A DNA stretch of 41,259 nucleotides from Ectothiorhodospiraceae bacterium (GCA_002699105.1 PABJ01000020.1:1-41259), one strand, 5' to 3'. Shown: positions 18,897-28,536, numbered from the stretch's first letter. Numbers and translations are program-made. Notes: a model not told the origin generated them from the letters alone.

Positions 18897-20305
18897 TCGG
18901 TGACCTTCTTCCGGATTAATTGAAACGATACTGAACCAAATGCGAGGTACATCGGCAGCGATCCCATGCCCGGTGCAGTCTTCGGTTTAACGACCGAGGT
19001 CTCGGAGGAGACGATGGTGATTGCCGTCATGACGATCATAATCAACATGGCGACCCAAAGCTGTACGAAATCGATGATGGATTTCAGCTTGTAGACTGTT
19101 TCGCGCTCGTAGTAGTTCGCGAGCTGCAAGGCTGTTTCGCGGACGGTTCCCGTCTCTGCGCCTGCATGGAAACGCGAAAGTGCCGTTTTCGTAAACACCC
19201 CGGAAGCTTCCATGGATTCGTGGAGGCCGTGCCCCTTTTGGACCATGGCCGGGATCGTGACGGTTTTTATCTGATGTTCGAAATAGGTATTACCGGTGGA
19301 TTCGGCTGCCGTCTTGATGACATCGATGTTTTCGCCTGAGCCGGTATACATGGAATAGAAAACCCGGCAGAAAATCTCGATTGCCGTTTTGTGCATAAGC
19401 TCACCCATGACGGGTATTCGCATACCCATCTTATCAAACCACATTTTGCCTTGGGGATTCATATACGCAGCCACAATGCCGATGCCGGCTGCAATGGACG
19501 CAAGGATGAACCAAATGATGTTAGCGACAAGCCATTCTGAGAAATCAAGCGTCGCAGCCGTCATCGGCGGGAGCTCGATTCCGTACTTGAGGAACATCTT
19601 TGCAGTTTCGGGGAAGATGTAGGCAACGTAGAAAATGACGGCAGCGAACAAGAGTACCAGCGTGATGACGGGCATCATCATGGCGCTCTTCATTTGCTTC
19701 TTGAACTCCAGCTTACGCTCAAGGAACTTCGCGGTCGACTCGTACATCTCGACCATGTTACCGGATTTGGTTGCCAGACCGAGCATCTTCGCGGTGAATT
19801 TCCCGAAGATCTTCTCGTACTTCATGAAGACCTTCTCGCTCTCCTTACCAGACTTCAGATCGTTATTGACGTCCTTCAGTACTTCGCGCAGGGTTTTGTT
19901 CTGCACGTCGTTCGCGAGGAGGGTAATTGCCTCGTTAAACGGAAGCGATTCGCGGAGAAGGTCAGCGCTCAGGCGGACAAAGGTAATGACCTCCGGCATT
20001 GGGACGCCGCCCTGGAAGTCCATCATCTTTTTACGCACGTAGAGAACCTTATACCCGAGGGCGGCGAGGCCCTTCTGGACCTCTTCCTTCGAGAAGGCCT
20101 TCTGTTCACCCTCTATGGGCTTATCGTTGCCCTTCTGGACTTTGTACAGGAAGGTCGTGCGCTTCTCGAGCTTTTGAACCTTAAACGCTCTCCCGCGCGC
20201 GAGTTCCTGGATCTTCTTCTTCGCATCCGATGGATTATCCGCGGTGAGATTGCCGGTAATTATTTTCCCTGATGGGACTACTCCTTGGAACCTGAAATCT
20301 GGCAT
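18860..20305 (-). CDS. pilC: Type IV pilus inner-membrane platform protein PilC/GspF
   Basis: Duplicated GspF domains: 'FVRLSADLLRESLPFNEAITLLANDV...' and 'IEIFCRVFYSMYTGSGENIDVIKTAAESTGNTYFEHQI...VFTKTALSRFHAGAETGTVRETALQLANYYE'. Confidence 0.92.
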   Translation of the reverse strand: MPDFRFQGVVPSGKIITGNLTADNPSDAKKKIQELARGRAFKVQKLEKRTTFLYKVQKGNDKPIEGEQKAFSKEEVQKGLAALGYKVLYVRKKMMDFQGGVPMPEVITFVRLSADLLRESLPFNEAITLLANDVQNKTLREVLKDVNNDLKSGKESEKVFMKYEKIFGKFTAKMLGLATKSGNMVEMYESTAKFLERKLEFKKQMKSAMMMPVITLVLLFAAVIFYVAYIFPETAKMFLKYGIELPPMTAATLDFSEWLVANIIWFILASIAAGIGIVAAYMNPQGKMWFDKMGMRIPVMGELMHKTAIEIFCRVFYSMYTGSGENIDVIKTAAESTGNTYFEHQIKTVTIPAMVQKGHGLHESMEASGVFTKTALSRFHAGAETGTVRETALQLANYYERETVYKLKSIIDFVQLWVAMLIMIVMTAITIVSSETSVVKPKTAPGMGSLPMYLAFGSVSFQLIRKKVTEWRHKLQRNNRG

Positions 20306-20614
20306 CGTTCTATCCTACGGTCGTTATCGTATCCCGTGTAATTGACTCTGGTACTGTTCTTCTTGACTACAATATATGTTGAGGCTGTGCTGAGACAAAC
20401 GACATATATTGCAGTGTTTGTAGTTTTTACATGCAAAGAGAATGCCTAAATCCTGACGGTAGAGGGGTTAGACCGCGGAGGCCGTAAGCGTGTCTATAAC
20501 AAGCGTTTACGAAGGTGGGAGGACTGGGAGGAGATTGCTGAGGGGTATGTGGAACGAAAATATTACAAGACTTTGAAAATGTGACGAAAGTCGATTGTGA
20601 AGAGTCCAAAAAGA

Positions 20615-20646
20615 AACGCCGCTCCTTACGGGGAGCGGCGTTTTTA
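20615..20646. terminator. Strong bidirectional-capable intrinsic terminator downstream of pilin-like gene 1
   Basis: AACGCCGCTCC-(TTACGG)-GGAGCGGCGTT 11-bp stem; T5 on plus side, TTTCTTTTT on minus side. Confidence 0.85.
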
Positions 20647-20680
20647 CGGTTAGGCGAAAGCGCTTAGCAAGCGCGATCTA

Positions 20681-21076
20681 TTAATAACCGGAATAGGTTG
20701 GCGAGCTGACGGCATCCGGTGAGACTGTGATCTGAACCGTTGCACTGGCTACAGTCGAGGATGAACCTACAAGCGTTGCGGTCGAAGCCGTTGCTGCGCT
20801 AACTGCATAGGAACCGTTGGCGTTGATACCGCTGGAAGCAGTCGAGAAACCGAGATCCTGAAGATCGAGGCCGGAGAAGCTGTTGCCGCCGCCACCGAGC
20901 ATAGTCGGCTTGCGATAGTAACCCTGTGCCTGGGAAGCCATGCGGAGAATATCCTGCGTGACGGCATCCTTGTTTGCCTGATCGGCGTTGCTACCGAAGA
21001 TGCTGATACCGACGACCACTGCGATTCCGACGATGATGACGCCGAGGACGATAAGAAGCAATTGTTGTGAACCCAT
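20681..21076 (-). CDS. Non-canonical pilin-like protein 1 (131 aa)
   Basis: N-terminal hydrophobic helix MGSQQLLLIVLGVIIVGIAVVVG followed by amphipathic region and S/T/A-rich C-terminus; SD-like AAGGAG (plus CTCCTT 21083-21088); adjacent to pilC/pilB; paralog at 30413..30829. Confidence 0.75.
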   Translation of the reverse strand: MGSQQLLLIVLGVIIVGIAVVVGISIFGSNADQANKDAVTQDILRMASQAQGYYRKPTMLGGGGNSFSGLDLQDLGFSTASSGINANGSYAVSAATASTATLVGSSSTVASATVQITVSPDAVSSPTYSGY

Positions 21077-21153
21077 TACGGTCTCCTTAGAAGATTATTG
21101 AAGTGAGTGTGAGTAAATGCGATTTTGCTTTTTGTTCGATTTTGAATCTGTCA

Positions 21154-21189
21154 CCAATTTAAAACCCGAATCTTACAGCCGTCTGAATC
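21154..21189 (-). promoter_or_regulatory. Putative activator-dependent promoter P1 of pilin-like gene 1
   Basis: Minus strand: GATTCAGACGGCTGTAAGATT-CGGGTTT-TAAATTGG; direct repeat TCAGACG-N4-TAAGATT, 7-nt gap, -7-like TAAATTGG. Same layout at 21255-21290 and 30881-30916. Confidence 0.6.
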
Positions 21190-21254
21190 ATTGATTAAAC
21201 GTGTTAAAGATTTCGTTTTTCATATTTGGTTTGTGATTCATCATGATTACGCAC

Positions 21255-21290
21255 CCAATATAAACGCCGAACCTTACGGCAATCTGAATC
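21255..21290 (-). promoter_or_regulatory. Putative activator-dependent promoter P2 upstream of pilin-like gene 1
   Basis: Minus strand: GATTCAGATTGCCGTAAGGTT-CGGCGTT-TATATTGG; direct repeat TCAGATT-N4-TAAGGTT, 7-nt gap, TATATTGG. Confidence 0.6.
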
Positions 21291-21380
21291 GATAATGAAA
21301 ACGCAGAAAGGTTGGGTTTATCTTCAGGTTACATTGATGCGAACCTGCGAACGCCCAATAAATACAGGGGTGAAGAACGA

Positions 21381-22802
21381 TCAGACGAGCTGGCGGAAGA
21401 GCAAAAAACTTGCAAAGAGGTAGGAAAAACTGAACACCGGATACAGAATCGCGGCTACTGCGCGGTACTTGGGGATGGGCTTCCAGCGCTTGTACAGAAA
21501 CAATAATGCGAGCGGGAGGAGAGGCAGGAAGTAGCGGCCTTGTACGCCGGCAATAAATGAAGACCCAGGCGGCACCCATGTTATATACACGGCAAATGTC
21601 ACTAACAGTACTGCGGAACCGAGGAACACGAATAGAATCGCACGCTGCCAGCGTTCGATGCGAACCTCATCGGACGTATCGAACAGAGCCGTGGCGAGAA
21701 TGATTGCATAATAGAGAGCGATGAAGGGGCCTGATAGGAGGATGTTCTGTTCATTCCATTGTATGCCGACAAGTCCTTGAAGGTAGAACATCCCTTGATT
21801 CCAGAGATCCTGAGCGAGAATGCCGAGTACTTGAATAGGGTGACCAAGCGAATACGCGACTGCTTCACTGGGATTTGCGCCCGTATCCATAAACGGATTG
21901 TAGATGTCTTTTGCGATGGCATTCCACACCCCTGCCGGGACAACCGCAGCAAGAAGAACCCCGCATGCAAGTGCATACTTCATCCACGGACGACTGAACT
22001 TCCTGCCAGGAATAAGCACTATCAGGGCAGGCAATATGACATAGATTGGCTTGCAAAAGCCGAGCAATATGCCGGTAGCGGCAAGAAGCACCACATACCT
22101 GCTGTTAATCTGTTCGCTCTCGCTGAGGAATGCCTGCCGTGCAACAAGCGCTATGAATAGGAGGATAAGAGCATTCGTGAGCGCGTCCGACGACATGGAT
22201 GCCATTTGGAACATGGACGTTGGTGAGAGCGCTATCAGCATAAACACCCATCGATGCGCGGGCACCAGGTGAATGGCGAACGCAATGAGGACGATGCTGA
22301 AAAGAAGATTGAACACACGCCCCAGGTACATCACCCCGAGCGGCGATAGATTCAGATACCGACCAATGGTAATCCCGAACGTCTGGGGCAGGTACGGCAC
22401 AGGACTATACATAGCAGTATTCGCGAAAGAGACGTACGATGTGTCTTTCTCTTGGAGCGGCATAGTTAGCGCGCCCTTTATCAATTCTACCGGCACATGG
22501 CCGTCATCGTACTGCTGCACCCCTACCCGGAATACATACACACTGGCTGCGAGGGAGCGCGGCAGCACTCCTCCGGTTTTATCATCCCGCTTTTCAGCGA
22601 CGATGTCACCCTGTGAGATCTGATACGCGCGGAAGTAGTGGTTCGGTTCATCCAGCATATAGAAGGGGGGCGTGCCGAACGTGAACAGCAGTCCTGTCGG
22701 CAGTCCGATCAGGATAAAGGCTTTCACGGCGTTCTCGGAGAATACCAACTGGATGGCGCGAAGCAATCCGGCAAACCTTCTACTACGTCGTTGCGCGTTC
22801 AT
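21381..22802 (-). CDS. Polytopic membrane protein, DUF2142-like (GT-C-like)
   Basis: 473 aa; 'GTPPFYMLDEPNHYFRAYQISQGDIVAEKRDDKTGGVLPRSL' followed by multiple TM helices, 'GVQGRYFLPLLPLALL'. Confidence 0.75.
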   Translation of the reverse strand: MNAQRRSRRFAGLLRAIQLVFSENAVKAFILIGLPTGLLFTFGTPPFYMLDEPNHYFRAYQISQGDIVAEKRDDKTGGVLPRSLAASVYVFRVGVQQYDDGHVPVELIKGALTMPLQEKDTSYVSFANTAMYSPVPYLPQTFGITIGRYLNLSPLGVMYLGRVFNLLFSIVLIAFAIHLVPAHRWVFMLIALSPTSMFQMASMSSDALTNALILLFIALVARQAFLSESEQINSRYVVLLAATGILLGFCKPIYVILPALIVLIPGRKFSRPWMKYALACGVLLAAVVPAGVWNAIAKDIYNPFMDTGANPSEAVAYSLGHPIQVLGILAQDLWNQGMFYLQGLVGIQWNEQNILLSGPFIALYYAIILATALFDTSDEVRIERWQRAILFVFLGSAVLLVTFAVYITWVPPGSSFIAGVQGRYFLPLLPLALLFLYKRWKPIPKYRAVAAILYPVFSFSYLFASFLLFRQLV

Positions 22803-23074
22803 AGATTAGTGGACAGGGCAGATTATTCGTTCTAGCTGCAATAGATAGCAATGCTGTGACTCTGACTGGTAAGATCAAACCTACCTGATCTTGAGGTGAG
22901 ATGACAACAGAATGTTTCCGAGAATTGCAGAATTTACCCTTTTGTAAGGTTGCGAGAGAAGTACTGCGATGCTATGTAACTATTACAAGCGATTTAGATT
23001 TCCGGCTTTTACACTACAGACAAATTTCGCTTCTTGGATGTGAAAAGTGTTCCAGAAAGCTTTACCACATACGC

Positions 23075-24664
23075 ATGAGCAAGCAGGCAATCATTATCGG
23101 TGCCGGACCGGCAGGTCTGACAGCGGCATACGAACTCGTCACGAAGACCGACATTAAGCCGGTCATTTTCGAAATGTCAGGAGATATCGGCGGGATATCG
23201 AAGACGGTGTATTACGAAGGAAACCGGATAGATATCGGCGGTCACCGCTTCTTCTCCAAATCGGACCGCGTGATGAACTGGTGGCAGCAAATCATGCCGA
23301 TCCAGGGCGCGCCCTCCAAGGACGAGCGTTTACTGAACCTGAAGTACCAAGGGAAGTCACGGCAGTTTGAACTCCCCGAGGACGGCCCCGATCCCGAAGA
23401 CACCGATAACGTCATGCTTGTGCGCAAGCGCCTCTCGCGCATCCTCTATGGTAGGAGTTTCTACGATTACCCCGTCTCACTCAATATGAACACGCTGGGT
23501 AATCTCGGTTTGCCGAGAGTGATGAAAATAGGTTTCAGCTACGTGAAGACGAGACTGTTTCCAATTCGGGATGAGAGGACTCTGGAAGACTTTTTCATCA
23601 ACCGTTTCGGCCGTGAGTTATATAGTACCTTCTTTAAAGACTATACAGAGAAGGTGTGGGGAGTGCCGTGCCGTGAAATTAAGGCCGACTGGGGCGCTCA
23701 GCGTATTAAAGGTTTGTCGATCTCGAAGACCCTTCTTCATGCCGCGAAGAGCATTTTCAAGAAGAAAAGCGATATCAGCCAGAAAGAAACCGAGACCAGT
23801 CTCATAGAACAGTTTCTGTACCCGAAGCACGGACCCGGGCAGATGTGGGAAACAGTCGCAAAGCATATCACGGATCGCGGTGGTGAGCTGTATATGCATC
23901 ATGAGGTAACGAACCTCAACAACAATGGGAAGAACGTTACTTCCATCACTGTGAAGGACCACAAATCAGGTGATGAACGGGAGATCGAAGGCGATTATGT
24001 GTTTTCCACGATGCCGGTAAAGAACCTCATCAATGGAATGCAGAACGGCGTTCCTGCTGACGTGAAATCTGTTGCAAACGGACTCATCTACCGCGACTTC
24101 ATCACAGTGGGTCTGCTCCTGGATTCGTTGAAGATTCGCAATCAAACCGAGCATCGCACAGTCAATAACGTCGTCCCCGATACATGGATATACATTCAGG
24201 AACCGGACGTCAAAGCTGGAAGACTGCAGGTATTCAATAACTGGAGTCCGTACATGGTCGACGACCTGAACAAGGTATGGATCGGTGTGGAGTACTTCTG
24301 CAACGAGGGCGACGAGCTCTGGGAAATGGATGAAGAGGCGTTCAAGAAGTTCGCTGCCGAAGAGCTCGAAAAAATCAACATTATCGATAAGGACGCAGTG
24401 CTGAAGAGCATCGTCATCAAAATGCCGAAGACCTACCCTGCATACTTCGGCACATACGACCGGTTCGGTGAGATCCGGGAGTATGTAGATAATTACGAGA
24501 ACTTGTTTCTCATCGGCCGTAACGGGATGCACCGCTACAACAATCAGGACCATTCAATGCTAACAGCGATGGTCGCGGTCGAAAATATCATGAATGGTGT
24601 GACTGCAAAGGAAAACATCTGGAATGTGAACACCGAAACGGAGTATCACGAAGAGAAGAAATAG
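23075..24664 (+). CDS. NAD(P)/FAD-dependent oxidoreductase, UDP-galactopyranose mutase-like/amine oxidase family
   Basis: Rossmann motif '[17 protein letters not shown]', '[32 protein letters not shown]', C-terminal '[24 protein letters not shown]'. Start reassigned from 22901 to MSKQAII at 23075. Confidence 0.82.
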   Translation: MSKQAIIIGAGPAGLTAAYELVTKTDIKPVIFEMSGDIGGISKTVYYEGNRIDIGGHRFFSKSDRVMNWWQQIMPIQGAPSKDERLLNLKYQGKSRQFELPEDGPDPEDTDNVMLVRKRLSRILYGRSFYDYPVSLNMNTLGNLGLPRVMKIGFSYVKTRLFPIRDERTLEDFFINRFGRELYSTFFKDYTEKVWGVPCREIKADWGAQRIKGLSISKTLLHAAKSIFKKKSDISQKETETSLIEQFLYPKHGPGQMWETVAKHITDRGGELYMHHEVTNLNNNGKNVTSITVKDHKSGDEREIEGDYVFSTMPVKNLINGMQNGVPADVKSVANGLIYRDFITVGLLLDSLKIRNQTEHRTVNNVVPDTWIYIQEPDVKAGRLQVFNNWSPYMVDDLNKVWIGVEYFCNEGDELWEMDEEAFKKFAAEELEKINIIDKDAVLKSIVIKMPKTYPAYFGTYDRFGEIREYVDNYENLFLIGRNGMHRYNNQDHSMLTAMVAVENIMNGVTAKENIWNVNTETEYHEEKK

Positions 24665-24676
24665 GGGAGATATCAG

Positions 24677-26479
24677 CTATTGCGATAGCTGCATGATCTT
24701 CGTTCGTACAGTATCGACGGAACAACCGAACTCCCCGGCTTTTGAAAGAAGGCGTTTCGCGCCTTCGATCTTCCCGCCATCGACTAACATCAATCCTAAC
24801 TCCCGGTAAATCTCACAGACGGTTGGATCGGTTTCGAGCGCGCGAATGAAGTTTCTTTCTGCAAGCGCGTAGCGATGTTCTTCCCTGTATAGCTTTGCCA
24901 GGAAGTAATGCGGCCTCACCGACTCCGGAGCAAGCTTCCTTGCCCGGACAAGGTACGACTCAGCCTGCCTATAATTACCCAAATCAGTGTGGGCGACACC
25001 TGCAAACAACATCGCTTCCGGATATTCAGGTTTACGCGCCAGTGCTTTCGTGAAATACGTCAGCGCCGAGTCGGGGAGTTCCTCATGCAAATAGCACATA
25101 CCGATGTTGTGATAGGCGGTTGCGTATGCTGGTGTGACGGCTATAGTACGCTGAAAACACTCCCTCGCGTTGCCGTATTCACGGGTCAGCATGTAATGCG
25201 TACCGAGATTGTTGTTTGCAAGCGGATGGTATGGATCGTAGCGCAATGTATTTGTATACAGCGTCTCGTTACTCTCCCAAATCTGCACCTGTTGATAGCC
25301 CAGGGAACCATAAAGAAGAACTGCGATGATACCAACGGCCAGAGTAGCATACCGGGCGATGCGGTATTTACGAACCAATTCACTGATTCCCCAAATGAAC
25401 ATGATCGATAACCCGATCATCGGGATATAGGTGTACCTATCGGCCATCGACTGCGCTCCCACCTGTACCAAGCCGATAACAGGCAGCAAGGCCACCACAA
25501 AGATCATCCAGCCACTGAGGAACCAGGGATGCGATTTTCTGATGAGGAAACCGGCGATAATTGCACCCAGCAGGACCAATCCCGCGGCAATAAAAAGCAT
25601 AACAGAAGGGTTAAGCTCATGGAGATAGTACATTCCGAGTTCGGTGGGGACGACGATCTTCCCTATGTAGTTCAAATAGGAGACTGCCGCATGTTGGATA
25701 CGCTGCCAGAGAGAGAAATACTCGACAGATGTGACCGTACCGCCTTTCTGCTGCGCTATAATGGCGATGGCTGCTCCGAGAGCACTTAGAAGGAAGAACG
25801 GGATTTTGTCCAGAAGAAGGCGCTTCGCGTTATCCAGCAACGAACGAGATGAGGAGTATGTGTTCAGCGGCCAAATATCAAGGGCAATGAGCAATATCGG
25901 CTGCACGACTGCGATCGGTTTTGCTAGCAGTGCAAACAATGATGCAAGCAACGCAAGTATATAATATGCAGTATCACCGTTCTTGATTCTATAAGCTCGG
26001 TAAGCCAGGAACGAGAGAAGCATGAAAAAGAGGCTGAGGACGTCCTTCCGCTCTGATATCCATGCGACGCTCTCCACGTGCATCGGATGTATGGCGAAGA
26101 TCGCAGCGACGAAGAAGCTCTCCCAGCGGCGCTTCGTCGCCAGCACGAAGAATAGATAGATCAGCAGCGTGTTCGCCCAATGGAATACAACGCTTGTTAT
26201 ATGATGTCCACCCGGCGAAAGTCCATGAAGCTCTACATCGATGATATGCGACAGCCAGGCTAGGGGATGCCAGTTAAACACTTCCAGGCTCGTGAAAGCC
26301 CACACAAGTGTTTCTGCATTCAGCCCTTGCAGTGTCATGGGGTTTTCGTAGACGTAAAGATTATCGTCGAAACTTACGAAATAGAAATGCTGGACATTCC
26401 AATAGATCCCAATAACCATTGCGGTTAGGATGATCCCGGTCAAAATGTGGATCAGGCGATCTCTCGATAGGAGAGTCAT
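24677..26479 (-). CDS. TMTC-like/PMT-type membrane protein with C-terminal TPR repeats (copy B)
   Basis: 600 aa; 'FDDNLYVYENPMTLQGL', 'NWHPLAWLSHIIDVELHGLSPGGHHITSVVFHWANTLLIY', 'AIHPMHVESVAWISERKDVLSLFFMLLS', then TPRs. Confidence 0.85.
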   Translation of the reverse strand: MTLLSRDRLIHILTGIILTAMVIGIYWNVQHFYFVSFDDNLYVYENPMTLQGLNAETLVWAFTSLEVFNWHPLAWLSHIIDVELHGLSPGGHHITSVVFHWANTLLIYLFFVLATKRRWESFFVAAIFAIHPMHVESVAWISERKDVLSLFFMLLSFLAYRAYRIKNGDTAYYILALLASLFALLAKPIAVVQPILLIALDIWPLNTYSSSRSLLDNAKRLLLDKIPFFLLSALGAAIAIIAQQKGGTVTSVEYFSLWQRIQHAAVSYLNYIGKIVVPTELGMYYLHELNPSVMLFIAAGLVLLGAIIAGFLIRKSHPWFLSGWMIFVVALLPVIGLVQVGAQSMADRYTYIPMIGLSIMFIWGISELVRKYRIARYATLAVGIIAVLLYGSLGYQQVQIWESNETLYTNTLRYDPYHPLANNNLGTHYMLTREYGNARECFQRTIAVTPAYATAYHNIGMCYLHEELPDSALTYFTKALARKPEYPEAMLFAGVAHTDLGNYRQAESYLVRARKLAPESVRPHYFLAKLYREEHRYALAERNFIRALETDPTVCEIYRELGLMLVDGGKIEGAKRLLSKAGEFGCSVDTVRTKIMQLSQ

Positions 26480-28536
26480 TCTGCAGCCTGTTTCGCTAAA
26501 GTAGAATCATCGACCGCAACAGGAGCACTCATCCCCAATGCAGGGCTGCGTTGTATGTACCCGTACTTCTCCGGCTCGACGAGCAAAGAACGGATACGGT
26601 TGTGCAGGCCTTCATTGCCCGGCGCCTGGCTCAGCGCCGTCGAGAAGCGCACCAGGGCGGAATCGTATTTCCCTTCCAGTACATTGATGTCTCCGAGGTA
26701 TTTGTGGGCAACGCTGTTGACGTGCCGGAGTTCGGTAGATCGCTGGAACATCGTTTTCGCCTGATCGTACTTGCCCATATCCAGAAAGACCAGCCCGAAA
26801 TTGTTGTATATGTCGTATAAATCGGGATCGACTTTTAGTGCTGCCGTCAGGAATTCAATAGCAAGATCGGCGCGGCCAGTTTTGAGGTAGTAGGACCCGA
26901 GGTTATTCAAGTGTAGCGCCGATGTAGGTTCAAGTTCAACCGCTCGTAAGAGATGTTTCTCAGCAAGCTCTGTACTATCTAATGCCATGTAGGTCTTCGC
27001 CAGATCACCGTGTGTATTCGACTGGGTCGAATCAACAGATAGTGAAGCTTTGTAGTACTGCCTTGCCAGATCGTACTCGCCTAATTCAAGATGAATCGAC
27101 CCGAGGTTGTGCATAACTTTCTTGGAACCCGGTTCCACTCTTAGAGCTGCCTCCGCGTAAGGCAGCGCCTTTTTGTATTCACGCGCGAGGATATAGTGCA
27201 CGGCCAAGTTGGCATTCGCTGTATGATTCGAAGCTGTGACATCTATTGCGTGGAGGTACAGCGTCTCATTGTTCTCCCATGTTTGAATCTGTTTCCATGA
27301 CGTGCCCACGAAAAACACCACCGCGAAGACAATGATTATAAACGAGGCATAGCGCACTGCTGCGTGTTTTCTGGCATATGTGCTGGCGAGAAGGACGATA
27401 AGAAAGAACAGCCCGATATGAGGGATATATACGTACCTGTCGGCCATGGCCTGAGAGCCGACCTGCATCAATCCGATTACAGGTACTAGCGTGCCGACGA
27501 AAAAGAACCATCCAACGGGGATATATGGGTGCGTTCGCCAATACCGAAGAGCCAATACTGCGATAGCAACCAAGCCGATCCCGATTCCCGCGATGAGCAA
27601 GGCATCGAATGATTGCGGATATGGGTAGAATATCGCAAGATCATGCGGGTAGAATGTTAGCCAAATGTATTTCCCATACGAGAGGATAGCGTTCTGAATG
27701 CGGTCGATGAGTAGTGCGCTGGCGCGATGCGTGTTGATAGCTCCATACCCGCTCTGTGCAATAACGGTAACGAATACGGATATTACCGTGAGTACAAAGA
27801 AGGGAATCTTTTCCGTGATCAGGTGTAGATTATCTCTACGAAAATAATGGGTGAAGAAACGCAGGATGCCACTTTTTTCGCCGGTATTCGTGCGCTGTAA
27901 TGGGTAGTAATCGAGGAGCAGGAGCACGAATGGCAAGGTCACGAGCATCGGCTTTGTCATCAGGCCCGCGGCATAAAGCAGCACTGCACCAACGTAATAC
28001 CAGGGTTTGTTCTCGCGCTTGGTATATAGTGCATACACCCAAATCGTCAAGAGGAAGAAAAGAGTACTGAGAACATCCTTTCGCTCAGAGATCCATGCGA
28101 CGGACTCAACGTGCGTTGGGTGAATCGCAAATAGTATCGCGATAATGTATGCTTCAATCTTTCGCCCGGTCAGCTGAAGAATCAGGAAGAACAGAAATAC
28201 AGCGTTCAGAGCATGAAGAAGAACGTTCGTTGTGTGAAATCCCCCAGCGACAAACCCACCGTACAGCTCATAGTCTATTAGGTACGAGAGCCAGGTGAGA
28301 GGATGCCAGTTTGCCATATGCAGTGTGGTAAATGCCCAGCCAACGGAGGAGAAGCTGAGCCCCTGCTCGATCTGTGGTGTTTGCAGCAAATACTCGACAT
28401 CGTCGAAATTTACGAAATCGTAGAAGCGGACGTTTTGGTAGAGTAACAGCGTCCCGAGGAACAGGAGGCCTGCTGCGAGCCAAACGAATTTGTTATATAC
28501 TTTACCGTCACCTGCCATGAAGAACTCCCGGTACAT
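26476..28536 (-). CDS. TMTC-like/PMT-type membrane protein with C-terminal TPR repeats (copy A)
   Basis: 686 aa; 'NFDDVEYLLQTPQI', 'NWHPLTWLSYLIDYELYGGFVAGGFHTTNVLLHALNAVFLF', 'AIHPTHVESVAWISERKDVLSTLFFLLT', then ~6 TPRs; ATGA overlap with copy B. Confidence 0.85.
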   Translation of the reverse strand: MYREFFMAGDGKVYNKFVWLAAGLLFLGTLLLYQNVRFYDFVNFDDVEYLLQTPQIEQGLSFSSVGWAFTTLHMANWHPLTWLSYLIDYELYGGFVAGGFHTTNVLLHALNAVFLFFLILQLTGRKIEAYIIAILFAIHPTHVESVAWISERKDVLSTLFFLLTIWVYALYTKRENKPWYYVGAVLLYAAGLMTKPMLVTLPFVLLLLDYYPLQRTNTGEKSGILRFFTHYFRRDNLHLITEKIPFFVLTVISVFVTVIAQSGYGAINTHRASALLIDRIQNAILSYGKYIWLTFYPHDLAIFYPYPQSFDALLIAGIGIGLVAIAVLALRYWRTHPYIPVGWFFFVGTLVPVIGLMQVGSQAMADRYVYIPHIGLFFLIVLLASTYARKHAAVRYASFIIIVFAVVFFVGTSWKQIQTWENNETLYLHAIDVTASNHTANANLAVHYILAREYKKALPYAEAALRVEPGSKKVMHNLGSIHLELGEYDLARQYYKASLSVDSTQSNTHGDLAKTYMALDSTELAEKHLLRAVELEPTSALHLNNLGSYYLKTGRADLAIEFLTAALKVDPDLYDIYNNFGLVFLDMGKYDQAKTMFQRSTELRHVNSVAHKYLGDINVLEGKYDSALVRFSTALSQAPGNEGLHNRIRSLLVEPEKYGYIQRSPALGMSAPVAVDDSTLAKQAAE

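Noticed and set aside
20315-20330. Possible weak copy of the pilin promoter motif upstream of pilC (CGACCGTAGGATAG on the minus strand)
   Set aside because: Half-sites do not match TAAGRWT and no TAWATTKG lies at the 7-nt spacing.
22901-23074. N-terminal extension of the FAD oxidoreductase ORF
   Set aside because: The Rossmann motif begins right after MSKQAII (23075); the 58-residue extension is atypical for the family, so start moved to 23075.
24677-28536. Internal repetitive sequence, considered as a DNA repeat/CRISPR-like array
   Set aside because: Similarity arises from TPR protein repeats and two paralogous genes; there is no regular direct-repeat/spacer structure.
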